Shown one piece after another: positions 1 through 11,411 of a DNA stretch of 64,000 nucleotides (position 1 is the stretch's first letter; every line of letters begins with the position of its first letter). Source of the stretch: Haematobia irritans (lineage: Eukaryota > Arthropoda > Insecta > Diptera > Muscidae); assembly GCF_050003625.1 (NCBI RefSeq), contig NC_134397.1, positions 149,605,526 to 149,669,525 on the forward strand, written 5' to 3'. Made by a program: the position numbers and the translations under genes. The notes beneath the pieces were generated by a model, which made no database searches, was not told the DNA's origin, and saw only the letters and a list, made by a program, of their open reading frames with translations.

Positions 1-166
1 AAGTGAATCTGAAATATTGGGCTGCCACTATACCTAACCTAAACTGCAATGAGGCAGTAGTCATCGATAAGGGAGACATTCGTCACTTGTGGTATCACAA
101 TGGACTAAATGGTCTATGTGAGTCTAAAAGTAACGGGATGCCACTATACTAAACCTAACCTATGTC
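1..166 (+). repeat. Two truncated tails of the tRNA-derived SINE
   Basis: Two short, diverged pieces end in GGGCTGCCACTATACCTAACC-like sequence (about 1-45 and 75-166). They match the reverse complement of the tail of the two full SINEs at 25242-25586 and 43920-44263, so these copies lie on the plus strand. The tRNA-like head is missing in both. The CCTAACCTAA tail is SINE sequence, not telomeric DNA. Confidence 0.65.
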
Positions 167-189
167 CAATCATTGGTTTTGTTTTTGAG

Positions 190-300
190 CAAAAAAACGT
201 CACCATTTGACCAAGAAAATTACTTTTCCACCAGGATAATGATCCAGTTCATACCTCCCTAATCTCGACGGTCAACTGCAGCAACATCCACTATATTCTA
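190..300 (+). pseudogene. Fossil of a Tc1-like transposase
   Basis: One frame at 226-258 reads FHQDNDPVHTS. This closely resembles the motif around the second catalytic aspartate of Tc1-like transposases (QQDNDPKHTS type). The flanking frame is not clearly alignable and the DDE triad cannot be completed. No terminal repeats are visible nearby. The region is best read as a decayed fragment; the call rests on one 11-residue motif. The rest of 300-1180 shows nothing I can name. Confidence 0.4.
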
Positions 301-1183
301 GTCATTTGGCCTAGTAGCCATTTTTTCGAAACTTGTCGACTTGGCTCAAAGAGCTCTCGAATTCCATTTTTATCGCCGCAAAGGGGGCTCATTTTCGCTG
401 GGCCATGGACTGTGTGCATAAGCTACATAAAAATTTCTTCAGTGTATTCGAATAACTACCTTAGTAAGCTCGGGAATTAATACAATAGGCAGTTTCATAT
501 ACGATGGGCATTTTCTGTGCACAAAAAAAAAACAAGAGAAGACAAAAAGCGGTCTCATAAATATTTTGGCTCAAATCATCATCAAACAATTCAACAACAA
601 TGTGTCCTCAAATATGGCTTTGGTGTTTCTGTTCTGGTGTTGGGGTTCTGTTCTCTCCATAGTATGTGGGGAAAGACGCCTACATTGTTACAATTTTTAA
701 GAGGATAATGGCAAATAAACTACCCCCATCCCCCTCCATATATTCATCTTACCACCATCTACCATAGCATTAGCTTTGCCACCAACGCAAGCTTTTTCAG
801 AGCTCTACCATCCATCGCCTTGGTTGGCAATGAAGCGACTCTATACAAAAAATGAGGTCAGACTCATAAATTTGGTTTAATTTTTTAAAGAGTGTTTTTG
901 GAGAAATTTTTTTTCTCGATGGGGTTTAAAGTCACTTCAGTGATAATAAAAACTTGAAACTTGAACGAATATTGCAAAGACGATAATAATACCAAGTGGA
1001 AGCAATTTGAAACTCTGTTGACCTCGTTGTGTGTAGACGCTATAAACATGGTGTACAACAAGTTGAAGTATCTGGAGGAAAATTGAAAAAGGATGGTGTT
1101 TTGTTGTTTTTTTAACCAGGAAACGATAAGGAAATTTAATCATTAAAGGTCAATCTTTTGAGAACTTTATAGGGTGACAGTAA

Positions 1184-1417
1184 TTTTGTAGTGTTTGTGC
1201 AGATACCAGCAGATTTGGAGTTTTGGAGAAATATGACAAGAAAGAAATTTTCAATATTTTTCTTCAAAAGGATTCAACGCAATGTGAAACGCCGTTTGAA
1301 TTTTGTAGTGTTTGTGCAGATATCAGCAGATTCGGAGTTTTGGGGAAATATTTCAATAAAGAAATTTTCAATATTTTTCTTCAAAAAGATTCACCGCAAT
1401 GTGAAAAGCCGTTTGGA
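1184..1417. repeat. Tandem duplication, 2 x 117 bp
   Basis: The block beginning TTTTGTAGTGTTTGTGCAG at 1184 repeats at 1301 with about 90% identity. The unit of 117 bp is 39 codons, so two overlapping plus-strand frames stay open through both copies. One of these shows repeated FNIFLQKDS and CSVCAD motifs. No recognised domain is completed, and there is no further copy in the window. It could be an old exon-like fragment or simply an intergenic duplication. Confidence 0.75.
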
Positions 1418-1749
1418 CTCGGCTAAAAAAGAGGTCCCACATAATAGATTGAAAAGTCTAAATAAATAAATGAATTAAACGGCTACCACTATAACTAAAC
1501 CAGGTTAACTTTGTAATACCTATACATGCCGATTATAGATTACATTATTGATAAGGGAGAAACTCTAGGGCGCATTTAACAAAGCAGAATATTATCGGGA
1601 AAATATCCAAATGAAACCTGGCAAACATTTCGGCCGCAGTCCATGGCTATTCCCATAGGACTCTGCACGCGTCAACCAAGAATGACCTTTAAAGGAGGTC
1701 TATATAGGGGGCTATACCAAAACGTCCCAGCAATAAAAATTGGAAGTTG

Positions 1750-1915
1750 TTCCACAAACATTTCTTTTAAAGCCCATCCCAGAATCCCCCATCGAGTTTT
1801 TTAAACTTCTGATGCTGTCCATTTGGACAAGTCCACAAACATTTCTTCTAAAGCGCATCGTGGGATCCCCCAATGATTTTTTTTCTACTTCCGATGCAGT
1901 CTTTGTGGACAAGTA
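1750..1915. repeat. Tandem duplication, about 2 x 81 bp
   Basis: A unit beginning CCACAAACATTTCTT at 1752 recurs at 1833, with TGATGC/CGATGC and TTGGACAAGT/GTGGACAAGT near each end. It lies just upstream of the tRNA-like cluster at 2077-2512 and may be the body of the same SINE-type sequences. Confidence 0.6.
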
Positions 1916-2076
1916 TTAGAAAGAACGCAATCAGGCTATTTTAAGTGCAAATTTTGGACAATTAAATTTTACAAAAAAAATAGAAAACTAATGAAAAAAA
2001 ACTAAAAAAATGAAAAAAAATGAAAATTAATAAAAAAGTAAAAAAAAAAAAAATAATACAAAAAATTAATTTCATC

Positions 2077-2310
2077 CCCGCTGGGATTTGAACCTGTGCC
2101 ATTTGACTTTTTCGCTTCCATGGAAGTTCTTTTGAGAACGTTTTGCAAATTACAAGAATTTTTAATTATTTGTTGATTTTTAATGGAAAAAATATATTTA
2201 TACGAAAATATATGCCGAAAATAAAAAATAAAAACAATTCATGATAAAAAATTAATTTTTTAAACAAATATTTGATAAAAAAATTGCCGCTGGTGAGATT
2301 CAAACCTGCG
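2077..2310 (-). repeat. Two degenerate tRNA-like (B-box) modules
   Basis: Read on the minus strand, B-box-like motifs GGTTCAAATCC (near 2083-2093) and GGTTTGAATCTC (near 2290-2302) are each followed by a CCAGCGG motif and a T-rich stretch. A boxes are not convincing and the T stems pair poorly. They look like decayed tRNA-derived SINE heads or duplicated copies of one head, not functional tRNA genes. Confidence 0.45.
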
Positions 2311-2436
2311 TTTCTTATTTTTTCGTTCATACTAATAAAGAACATCTCGATAAGCAATTAGAATGTTATTCCTTGGTTTCGTATTACGATCATATCACAA
2401 ACATTTGAATTGGCCTTTCGACCCTTTATGTTTAAT

Positions 2437-2512
2437 GGCGTTTGTGGCTGAGTGTGCTAAGGCGTTCTGTTATGGTGCCAGCAAACCCAGGTTTAACCCC
2501 TGGTCGGAGCGA
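2437..2512 (+). repeat. tRNA-like SINE head (serine/leucine-type)
   Basis: The plus strand shows an A-box-like TGGCTGAGTGTGCTAAGG (from 2444) and a perfect 5-bp T stem, CCAGG/CCTGG, around TTTAACC (2487-2503). The spacing suits a tRNA with a long variable arm. The acceptor stem does not close, so it is a tRNA-derived repeat and not a tRNA gene. An A-rich then T-rich tail follows. Confidence 0.55.
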
Positions 2513-2689
2513 AAAAGTTTTTCAAATTGTAAAAATACATAATAGGAAAATAATTGTGTAATAAAACATATGGATGAAAAAAGTGAAATTGGTTGAAAAA
2601 AAATTGTTTTTTTTTCGCTTTTTAAATTTCTTCATTCAAATTAACTTCTAGGGCACAACTTCTAAAGCAATGCAAAGGATCCAAAAAAG

Positions 2690-4740
2690 GAGTACTTCCG
2701 TCCTATGACAAGCCCGTCTAGAAACTGTATTCCGATTTGCTTGAAATTGAAAATCTAGAAGTATTTTAGGACCATAAAGAGGTGCTTCGAAAAAAGTCCG
2801 TATCGGTCCATGTTTTGGTATAGTCCCCATATAGACCGATCTCCCGATTTTGCTTCTTTGGATTCTAGAAACTGTATTTACCATCCGATTTGCCTGAAAT
2901 TTGAAATCTACAGGTATTCTAGGAGCACAAATAGGTGTGGCGAAAATGGGGCGTAACGGTCCATCTTTTGGTATAGCCCCTATATAGAACGATCTTCCGA
3001 TTTTACTTCTTGGGCTTCTAGAAACTGTATTTACTATCTGATTTGCTTGAAATTAAAAATCTAGAGGTATTTTAGGACCAGAAATTGGTGTGTCGAAAAT
3101 GGCATGTATCGGTCCATGTTTTGGTATGGCCCTCATATAGACCGATCTCCCGATTTTATTTCTTCTGCTTCTAGAAACCGTATTATCAATTCGATTTACC
3201 TGACCGATCTCCCGATTTTACATCTTGGGCTTCTAGAAACTGTATTTACTATCGGATTTGCCTGAAATTAAAAATCTAGAGGTATTTTAAGATCACAAAT
3301 AGGTGTGTCGCAACTGGGGTGTATCGGTCGATCTTTTGGTGTAGCCCCCATATAGACCGATCTCCCGACCTTAATTCTTGGGCTTCTAAAATCCGTAGTT
3401 TTTATCCAATATGCCTGAAGTTGGAACTCTAGAGGTATTTTAGGACCATCACAAGGTGTGCCGAAAATTGTGCTTTTCGGTCTATGTTTTTGGTATAGCC
3501 CCCATATAGACTGATCTCTCGACTATACTTCTTGGGCTTCTATAATTCGTAGTTTTTACCCAGTTTGTCTGAAATTGGAATTCTAGACGTATTTTAGGAC
3601 CATTAAGAGGTGAGTATTGGTCCATGTTTTGGTATAGCCCCAAATATAGACCTAACTCCCGAATTTACTTTTACGATTACTCTAAGAGAAGCAAATTTCA
3701 TCCGATCCGGCTGAAATTTGGTATATGGTGTTAGTATACGGTATCTAACAACCTTGCAAAAATTGGTCCACATCGGTCCATAACTACATATAGCCCCCAT
3801 ACAAACCGATCCCCCGATTTGGCTTGCAGAGCCTCTAAGAGAAGCAAATTTCATCCGATCCGGCTGAAATTTGGTATATGGTGTTAGTATATGGTCTCTA
3901 ATGACCATACAAAAATTGGTCCATATGGGTCCATAATTATATATAGCCCCCATATAAACCGATCACCAGATTTGACCTCCAGAGCCTCTTGGAAGACCAA
4001 AATTCATCTGATTCAGTTGAAATTTGGTACGTGGTGTTAATATATGGCCTCAAACACCCGTGCAAAAATTGGTCGAAATCGGTCAATAATTATATTAGGT
4101 CCCATATAAACCGATCCCCAGATTTGACCTCCGGTGCCTTTTGGAGAAGCAAAATTCATCCGATCTGGTTGAAATTTGGTACGTGGTGGTAGAATGTGAT
4201 ATTTAACAACGATGCCAAAAGTGGTCCATATCAGTCCATAATCATACATACCCCCCATATAAACCGATCCCGAGATTTGGTTTTGGAGCCTCTTGGAGGA
4301 GCAAATTTCATCCGAGTCAGTTGAAATTTGGTACATTGTGCTAGTATATGGCCGTTAACAACCATGCCTAACTATGTCCATATCGGTCTATAGTTATATA
4401 TAGCCCTCAGATAAATCGATCCCCAATCACACAAAAATTGGTCCATATCAAGTTCATAATTCTATATAGCCCCCATATAACCGACCCCCATATTTCAATT
4501 CTGGCTCTCTACGTACCGTGCAAAAGTCCATGTCGATTCGTAATTATTTGTAGACTTACCTATCCATAACTTTTTTGTCTAATATATACCACGTATGGAC
4601 TAACTCACAATTTAGAAAACGATGTTAAGAAGTTTTAAGATACCACAACCCAAGTAATTCGATTGTGGATGACAGTCTTTCCATGGTGGAGGGTACATAA
4701 GATTCGGCCTGGCCGAACTTACGGCTGTATATACTTGTTT
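2690..4740 (-). mobile_element. Mixed HINE-B/HINE-A element (DINE-1-like)
   Basis: From 2690 to about 3660 the tandem units are HINE-B type (GACCGATCTCCCGATTTTACTTCTTGG). From 3662 the units become HINE-A type (CCGATCCGGCTGAAATTTGGTA). The right end is a standard HINE-A terminus: the TTCGGCCTGGCCGAA palindrome at 4703-4717, then ATATACTTGTTT ending at 4740. The left hairpin and (GTCY)n block are missing. Open frames on both strands here are by-products of the roughly 153-bp period. Confidence 0.75.
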
Positions 4741-4835
4741 TTAATTGAAATATGTGATTCTTATTTATTTACATCGAGAAGTTTTGTTTTATAACAGTCG
4801 TGTCCTAAATTTGATGAAAGGCGGTTTGATCTTTC

Positions 4836-5370
4836 ATTAAATTTTGTCCTTTTTTTTGGATTTGGGTGGAATGGTCACGAACTATTGTCTTTTTCGCTAT
4901 AGGAGGCATATTTAAGGAGATATGGCCAAAAGAAGGTTTTCATATAAAAATTTAAATTTTTTTTAAGATTTGGGTGGATTTTTCAATTTTCACGAATTAT
5001 CGTCCTTTTCGCTCTAGGACGCTTAGTTTAGGAGATATGGTCAAAAGAAGTTTTTCATATAAAAATTTCAATTTTTGTTTAGCTTTTGGGTTGATTTTTC
5101 AATTTTTGGAGGGTGGTCACGAATTATCGCCATTTTCGGTCTAGGACGCATATTTAAGGAGATATGGCCAAACGAAGTGTTTCATATAAAAATTTATTTT
5201 TTTTAGGATTTGGGTGGATTTTTCAATATAAATATGGTGGTCACGAATTATCGTCCGTTTCGCTCTAGGACGCTTAGTTTTGGAGATATGGCCAAAAAAA
5301 GTTTTTCATATAAAAATTTAAATTTTTGTAGGATTTGGGTGGATTTTTTAATTTTTTGAGGGTGGTCACG
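4836..5370. repeat. Tandem repeat, about 4.5 copies of 115-127 bp
   Basis: The phrase GGAGATATGG recurs at 4916, 5031, 5158 and 5282. It lies inside a unit that also holds TTCATATAAAAATTT, GGATTTGGGTGGATTTTTC and GGTCACGAATTATCG. Copies differ by indels. The array sits between AATTGAAAT sequences at 4742 and 5401. The sequences around it resemble the tail of the CACTGAAAA-type MITE, so it may have expanded inside or beside such an element. Confidence 0.8.
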
Positions 5371-5499
5371 ACTGTTAAAAAAATATTATAAATTTGCTTT
5401 TAATTGAAATGTCTTTATTTTATTTATTTTAGTATTCATTTAGAAATTTTCTCCTCAATATTTTTTTTCGAATTAGGTCAAAATTTTTTAGTGTACTAT

Positions 5500-6480
5500 T
5501 TAGAAGGGATTGAAAGCTTTAAAAATATTTTAAAAGTTTACCTATTACTTTTTATACATCAAAACTTTCCTTGGAGACATATATACAATTTTAAACAAAT
5601 ATTCCAATAAACAACCCTTATAGATATGTATTTAAATGTCTCTCGTTAAATATAAAACAATACCCATAAATAACATCTACCTATCGTTCAAGCTGTTATC
5701 CTTGCTCAGCATCCGCCCCCCATTTGTGTTCAGTGATGCTGAAGGCTGCATTACAACACTTAACACCGTTGAAAGTTAAATTGGGAGATGTGTAGGGTTT
5801 ATTTTCGGAATGCTTGTATTGTGTCTGTCGCATATCCAATGAATGATAAAAAGGGTCAACAACAGCACTGGACATGGTTATAGCCAAAATATAAGACTTC
5901 ATCCATTAACACCACAACTTTTGCAACATCCTCTCGCTACTCTCTCTCCCTTTCACTCCCTTGAACCAATATAAAACAATAAATAAACATGGTCAGAAAC
6001 AGCTTCATCATCAGCATTTCGTTTTCATAGCCCAAACATGGAAATGAATTCCATTGGAAATTTAATCGTCATTTGTTCATAAACCAAGCTACCAAGCTTA
6101 CTCCCCCCCCCCCCGACTTTGGTATTATCTTCACTTTTATCTTTGTTGTAGTACTTTATTGTGTTCTCTGGTGACAATGGTCGGGGGTATTGTTAAAAAT
6201 TTAATACTGGCTACTGTCATCAGCTAGGCCTATATCTAAAACATAATGACTCCCTAGACATTGGAGACACTAAGATATATTGGCCAAACGAGAGCGTATC
6301 GAACTGATGCCGTAGTCCACAAGGATATACGAACACACAGTGGGAATAATTGGAAAATTGATAATGTAGCCAATGTTAAATATAAATAATTCCCAATATA
6401 AATTTCGATTGGTGATAACCTTTTAGTGGAATTTTTGGCATTCTGGGGTAGGAGGAACTAGAAAAAGAAAAAAAATTAAA
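5500..6480. other. Repeat-poor tract, probably host intergenic or intronic DNA
   Basis: I find no family seen elsewhere in the window here. The tract contains a run of 12 C at 6103-6114 and a CT-rich stretch at 5930-5965. The only candidate coding sequence is the small frame at 5696-5902. Confidence 0.5.
5696..5902 (-). CDS. Weak small-ORF candidate, 68 codons
   Basis: This is an ATG-initiated minus-strand frame in one of the few repeat-free tracts. It starts MKSYILAITMSSAVV, a possible but weak hydrophobic leader. The rest is polar with an adjacent Cys pair (VKCCNAA) and ends WGADAEQG. Upstream on the same strand is a GA-rich tract (around 5925-5960) resembling GAGA-factor sites. No homology is recognised. 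Random occurrence is quite possible in AT-rich DNA, so treat it as a hypothesis. Confidence 0.15.
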   Translation of the reverse strand: MKSYILAITMSSAVVDPFYHSLDMRQTQYKHSENKPYTSPNLTFNGVKCCNAAFSITEHKWGADAEQG

Positions 6481-6504
6481 ATTTGTGATTTGAAAAAGAG
6501 GAAC

Positions 6505-6772
6505 GTTAGTTCGGTACCATGGATCAAATATAATGGTTTGCTTTGAAAATCACTCGTCGTAAGGGGATACTTGAAAATACATAGTACTGCATGGGAATTT
6601 TATGAAACATTCTACCCCACGACGATTGGTCAAATGCTATGCTTCTCGAAGTCAAATTTCAAAATTTGTACATATGGAGAATACACCAGATTCTGAATTT
6701 ATGAGAACTATTTCTGTTTGAGTTTTAGAGAAATTTTAAACACCTCATTTATGCATGTAATAAAATTTTATG
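6505..6772 (+). mobile_element. Old HINE-B 5' fragment
   Basis: Phrases such as GTACCATGGATCAAATATAATGG, CTTCTCGAAGTCAAATTTCAAA and GAGAACTATTTCTGTTTGAGTTTTAGAG are diverged copies of the HINE-B leader. The same leader appears intact in the next element. The fragment stops where the younger HINE-B begins at 6773. Confidence 0.65.
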
Positions 6773-9040
6773 AAACAAGTATATCGGCCGGGCTGAATCT
6801 TAAATACCCACCACCATGAATCAAATATTATAATTTCCAGGGGGGTTTGATGACAGATATTCTCCCAAGCAGAGCCGTTCAACTAGTACACTTCCCGAAG
6901 ATAAATTTAAAGATTTTACCTATGAAGACTATATCAAATTTTGGATTTATAAGAACCATTTTTGTTTGAGTTTTAGAGGAATCATTAACATCTCTTGTAA
7001 GTGTGCTAGAAAATAATGAAATAACATCTTGGATGGAAATCTTAAATCTGTAGATTTTCACCCCCATTATTTAAATGATAACAAGAAGTAAAATATGGAA
7101 ATTTTACATTCAGTTTCAAGCAATTTTCATGATCAGTGCGCCTTCTATACACTCAAGAAATGAAATCTATATGGAGGCCTTAACTAATGGACCGATAAAA
7201 ACTAACTCCGATACACGTTTTTGTGAGTCTAAAATACAATTTCAGGCAAATCGGATAAAAACTACGGTTTCTAGAAACCCAAGTAGATCGAGAGATTGAT
7301 CTTAGTAGGGCTATACTAAAACATGGACCGATACTCACCGTTTTTGGCACACCTGTTTATGGTCCTAAAATACGTTTAGATTTCAAATTGCAGGATAATT
7401 GGATAAAAACTACGGTTTCTAAAATCCCAAACAATAAAATCATTCCTTGCACACCTATTTATAGTTCAGAAAAATTGGACAACAACTACGATTTCTACAA
7501 TCCCAAAAAGTACAATTGGGAGATCGGTATATATGGGGGCTATACCAAAACACTGACCTATACTCACCATTTTCGCCGCAACTCTTTATGGTCGTAAAAT
7601 AATTCTAGATTTAGAATTTCGTGCAAATTGGATAAAAACTACGGTTTCTATAAGCCCAAGAAATAAAATCTGAAGATCGGTTTATATGGGGGATATACAA
7701 AAACATGGACCAATACACGTCATTTTCGGCACACGTATTTGTGGTACTACAATACCTCTAGATTTTCAATTTCAGACAAATTCGATAAAAACTACGGTTT
7801 CTATAAGCCCAAGAAATAAAATCGGGAGATCGGTCTATATGGGGGCTATATCAAATCATTGACCGATACTCATCATTTTTGGCATACTTCTTTAAGGTCC
7901 TAAAATACCTCTAGATTTCAAATTTCAGGCATATTGGATAAAAACTACGTATTCTAGAATCCAAAGAACTAAAATCGGGCGATCGGTCTCTATGGAGGCT
8001 ATACCAAAACATGGACCGATACTCACCATTTTTGGCACACCTTTTTATGGTCCTAAAATACCTCTTGATTTTCAATTTGAGGCAAATTGAATAAAATCTA
8101 CGGTTTCTATAAGTCCAAGAAATGAAATCGGGAGATCGGTCTATATGGGTGCTATACCAAAACATGAACCTATACTCACTATTTTTGGCATACCTCTTTG
8201 TGGTCCTAGAATACCTTTAGATTTCAAATTTCAGCCAAATTGGGTAAAAACTACGGATTCTAGGAGCCCAAGAAGTAAAATTGAGAATTCGGTCTATATG
8301 GGGGCTATACCAAAACATGGACCGATACGCATTATTTCTGGCACACCTCTTTATGGTCCTACAGTAACTCTAGACTTAAAATTTTAGGCAAATTGGATAA
8401 AAACTACGTATTCTAGAAGCCCAAGAAGTAAAATCGGGAGAACGGTCTATATGGGGGCTATACCACAATATGGACCGATACTCACCATTTTTGGCATACC
8501 GCTTTACCTCTAGATTTCAAATTTCAGGTAAATTGGGTAAAAACTACGTATTCTAGAAGCCCAAGAAGTAAAATCGGGAGAACGGTCTATATGGCGGCTA
8601 TACCACAACATGGACCGATACTCACCATTTTTGGCACACCTCTTTATGGTCCTAAAATACCTCTAGATTTCAAATTTTAGGCAAATTGGATAAAAACTAC
8701 AGTCTTTATAAGCTCAAAACCCCAAATCGTGTGGTCGGTTTATATGAGGACTATATCAAAACCTGGACCGATATAGCCCATCTTCGAACTTGACCTGCCT
8801 GCAGACAAAGGACGAGTTTGTGCAAAATTTCAGCACGATTGCTTCATTATTGAAGACTGTAGCGTGATTACAACAGACAGACAGACATACAGACGGACAT
8901 CGTTATATCGTCTTAGAATTTCTCCCTGATCAAGAATATATATACTTTATATAGTCGGAAATTGATATTTCGATGTGTTACAGACGGAATGACAAACTTA
9001 TTATACCACCGTCACCATTCTATGGTGGTGGGTATAAAAA
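6773..9040 (+). mobile_element. HINE-B, near full length (DINE-1/mini-me-like)
   Basis: The left end is AAACAAGTATAT with a GGCCGGGCTGAA palindrome relic. A leader of about 300 bp follows, then tandem units with anchors at 7841, 7994, 8147 and 8300, giving exactly 153 bp spacing. The right part has (GACA/GACG)n at 8873-8895, a TATATACTTTATATAG core and the closing hairpin CACCATTCTATGGTGGTGGGTATAA at 9013-9036. Dipteran mini-me/DINE-1 elements are known for a conserved core between (TA)n and (GTCY)n. Assigning this family to that group is inference. No protein is encoded. Confidence 0.8.
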
Positions 9041-9303
9041 ATAAATAAACTTTCCTAATTGCAAAAAAAAAAAACAAAACAACACATTAAACTAAAGTTA
9101 CAAAATCGTCAAAATAAGTCTTAGTCTATATTTGAAGCGTTTTTATCTAAAAACTAAAGATTCAGTATTGCAGTTCATTTACGGACGGTTTCATTAAATC
9201 AAAAATGCGTTTGTTAAATTTACGAAAAATTTGCCATAGTTCAAACACATGTGACTTTAATGGGGGAATGCAAATTTCCAAAATTTGTGTACCCTCATTA
9301 ATG
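9041..9303 (+). mobile_element. Fragment of the CACTGAAAA-type MITE (family E)
   Basis: The stretch matches the right half of the elements at 29960-30583 and 33102-33768: AAATAAGTCTTAG, TATATTTGAAGCGTTTTTATCTAAA and ATTTCCAAAATTTGTGT. It is cut on the left by HINE-B and on the right by insertion of HINE-A at 9304. ATGAAA occurs on both sides of that HINE-A. Confidence 0.65.
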
Positions 9304-10744
9304 AAAAACAAGTATATACGGGCGTAAGTTCGGCCAGGCCGAAGATTATGTACCCTCCACCATGGATTTCGTAGAAACTTCTTCTTAACACTGCCATCCA
9401 CAATCGACTTCATTTGAGTTGCGGTAACGCTTGCCGATGGCAAGGTATCTTAAAATCTCCTAACACCGTCTTCTAAATTGTAAGTAAGTCCATACGTTGT
9501 CCATAAAAAAATAGCGATTAAATACGTTTATAATTCAGTTTGACAAAATTTTCTATAGAAATAAAATTTTGACAAAATTTTCTATAGAAATAAAATTTTG
9601 ACAAAATTTTCTATAGAAATGAAATTTTAACAAAATTTTCTATAGAAATAAAATTTTAAATTTGTCAAATAAAATTTTGACAAAGATTATTTTTGGCTCG
9701 AGTGGCAACCATTATTATGAACTGGTATGGACCAATTTTTGTGTGATTGGAGATCGGCTATATACAACTATAGACCGATATGGACCAATTTTGGTATGGC
9801 TGTTAGCGGCCATATACTAACACCACGTTCCAAAATTGCACCGGATCGGATGAATTTTGCTCCTCCAAGAGGCTCCGGAGTGTTTATATGGGGACTGTAT
9901 ATAATTATAGGCCGATATGGACAAGTTCTGACATGGTTGTTACCATGTTCCAAATTTCAACCGGATCGCATGAAATTTGCTTCTCTTAGAGGCTCCGCAA
10001 GCCAAATCTGGGGATCGGCTTATATGGGGGCTATATATAATTGTGAACCGATGTGGCCCAATTTTTGCATGGATGTTAGAGACCCTATACTAACTCCACG
10101 TTCCACATTTGAACCGGATCGGATGAATTTTGCTCCTACAAGAGGCTATGGGGGCTATATATAATTATGGACCAACGATATAGACCAATTTTTGCATAGA
10201 TCTTAGAGATCATATACCAACACCATGTACCAAATTTCAGCAGGATAGGATGAAATTTGCATCTCTTTGAGGCTCCGCAAGCCAAATCTGGGGATCGGTT
10301 TATATGGGGGCTATATATAATTATGGGCCGACATGAACCAATTTTTGCATGGTTGTTATAGATCACATACTTACACCACATACCAAATTTCAACCGGATC
10401 GGATGAATTTTGCTCCTCCAAGTAGCTCTGCAAGCCAAATCTGGGGATCGGTTTATGTGCGGGCTATACGTAAAAGTGGAACGATATGGCTCATTTGCAA
10501 TACCATCTGACCTACATCAATAACAACTACTTGTGCCAAGTTTCAAGTCGATAGCTTGTTTCGTTCGGAAGTTAGCGTGATTTCAACAGACGGACGGACG
10601 GACATGCTTAGATCGACTCAGAATTTCACCACGACCCAGAATATATATACTTTATGGGGTCTTAGAGCAATATTTCGATGTGTTACAAACGGAATGGCAA
10701 AGTTAATATACCCCCCCCCCCCCATCCTATGGTGGTGGGTATAA
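9304..10744 (+). mobile_element. HINE-A, complete (DINE-1-like)
   Basis: The left end is AACAAGTATATACGGGCGTAAG with the palindrome TTCGGCCAGGCCGAA. About five 29-bp minisatellite units follow at 9540-9690, then 153-bp units from about 9720 to 10440. The mini-me-like block follows, with GACGGACGGACGGAC at 10589-10603. The right end is a C13 run plus the ATCCTATGGTGGTGGGTATAA hairpin. Coding-looking frames of 60-145 codons on both strands are repeat shadows. Confidence 0.8.
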
Positions 10745-11270
10745 TAATGAAACAAATTTTTGATGGATTAAGGATTTTGGTATTGATTCCGAGCGAAAGA
10801 TGCGGCTTCTTTAAAATAAAGACATTTTTAGCGACCTATTTGGATACAGATCTCATTTATCAAATTTTCATTCTCTTTTTGCGATTTATTAATAAAGGTA
10901 CTCACGTGCAAACAAATGCCAGCTTAAAAATTCAAATTATAACGGATACTTCAAAGTATAACATGTTTTCTTAATTCCAAAAAAAAAAAAAAACTTTAAA
11001 CCAAAGACGCTATATCCCCTAAATAAGTCTTAGCCTATATTTAAAGCGTTTTTATCTTAAATCTAAAGTTTAAATATTTCAGTTAATTTAAGGCAATTTC
11101 TTTAAATCAAAAATGTGTTTATTTACTTTAAGGAAAATAAGCCTTAGTTCAAAGACATGCGACTTTGCTGGCGGGACGCAAGTTTACAAAATTTGTGTTT
11201 TAAATTTAATGAAAAAATTTTTGAAGCAAAGATAAAATGTGTCCTTAATATTTTGTAAATGTTTTTTCAT
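10745..11270 (+). mobile_element. CACTGAAAA-type MITE (family E), ends eroded
   Basis: The stretch holds the body of family E in order: GGTATTGATTCCGAGCGAAAGATGCGGCTTC at 10780-10810, CAGATCTCATTTATC, an A14 run, AAATAAGTCTTAGCCTATATTTAAAGCG and ATTTGTGT. The left TIR is lost; the right side ends near TTTTTTCATTG. A HINE-A terminal scrap follows at 11271-11320 (ATTCGGCCTTGCCGAAC). Confidence 0.65.
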
Positions 11271-11411
11271 TGTGGAAGGCACATAAGATTCGGCCTTGCC
11301 GAACTTTCGTATATTTTTATCGATTTTATTTAATAGTCACTTTTTATGGTTGTAATATTCACTTTTTTATACTCTAAAGAAGTTGAATTTATTTTGATCA
11401 TTTAAACCAGT

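Noticed and set aside
1..166. CCTAACCTAA as telomeric sequence
   Set aside because: The adjoining sequence is SINE body, and identical tails occur at the two full-length SINEs.
2437..2512. Functional tRNA gene
   Set aside because: The T stem is perfect but the acceptor stem does not pair and the anticodon arm is unclear. The same applies to 29101-29172 and 29290-29365.
6006..6030. CTGATGATGAAG on the minus strand as a ribozyme core
   Set aside because: No GAAA at a suitable distance and no pairing stems.
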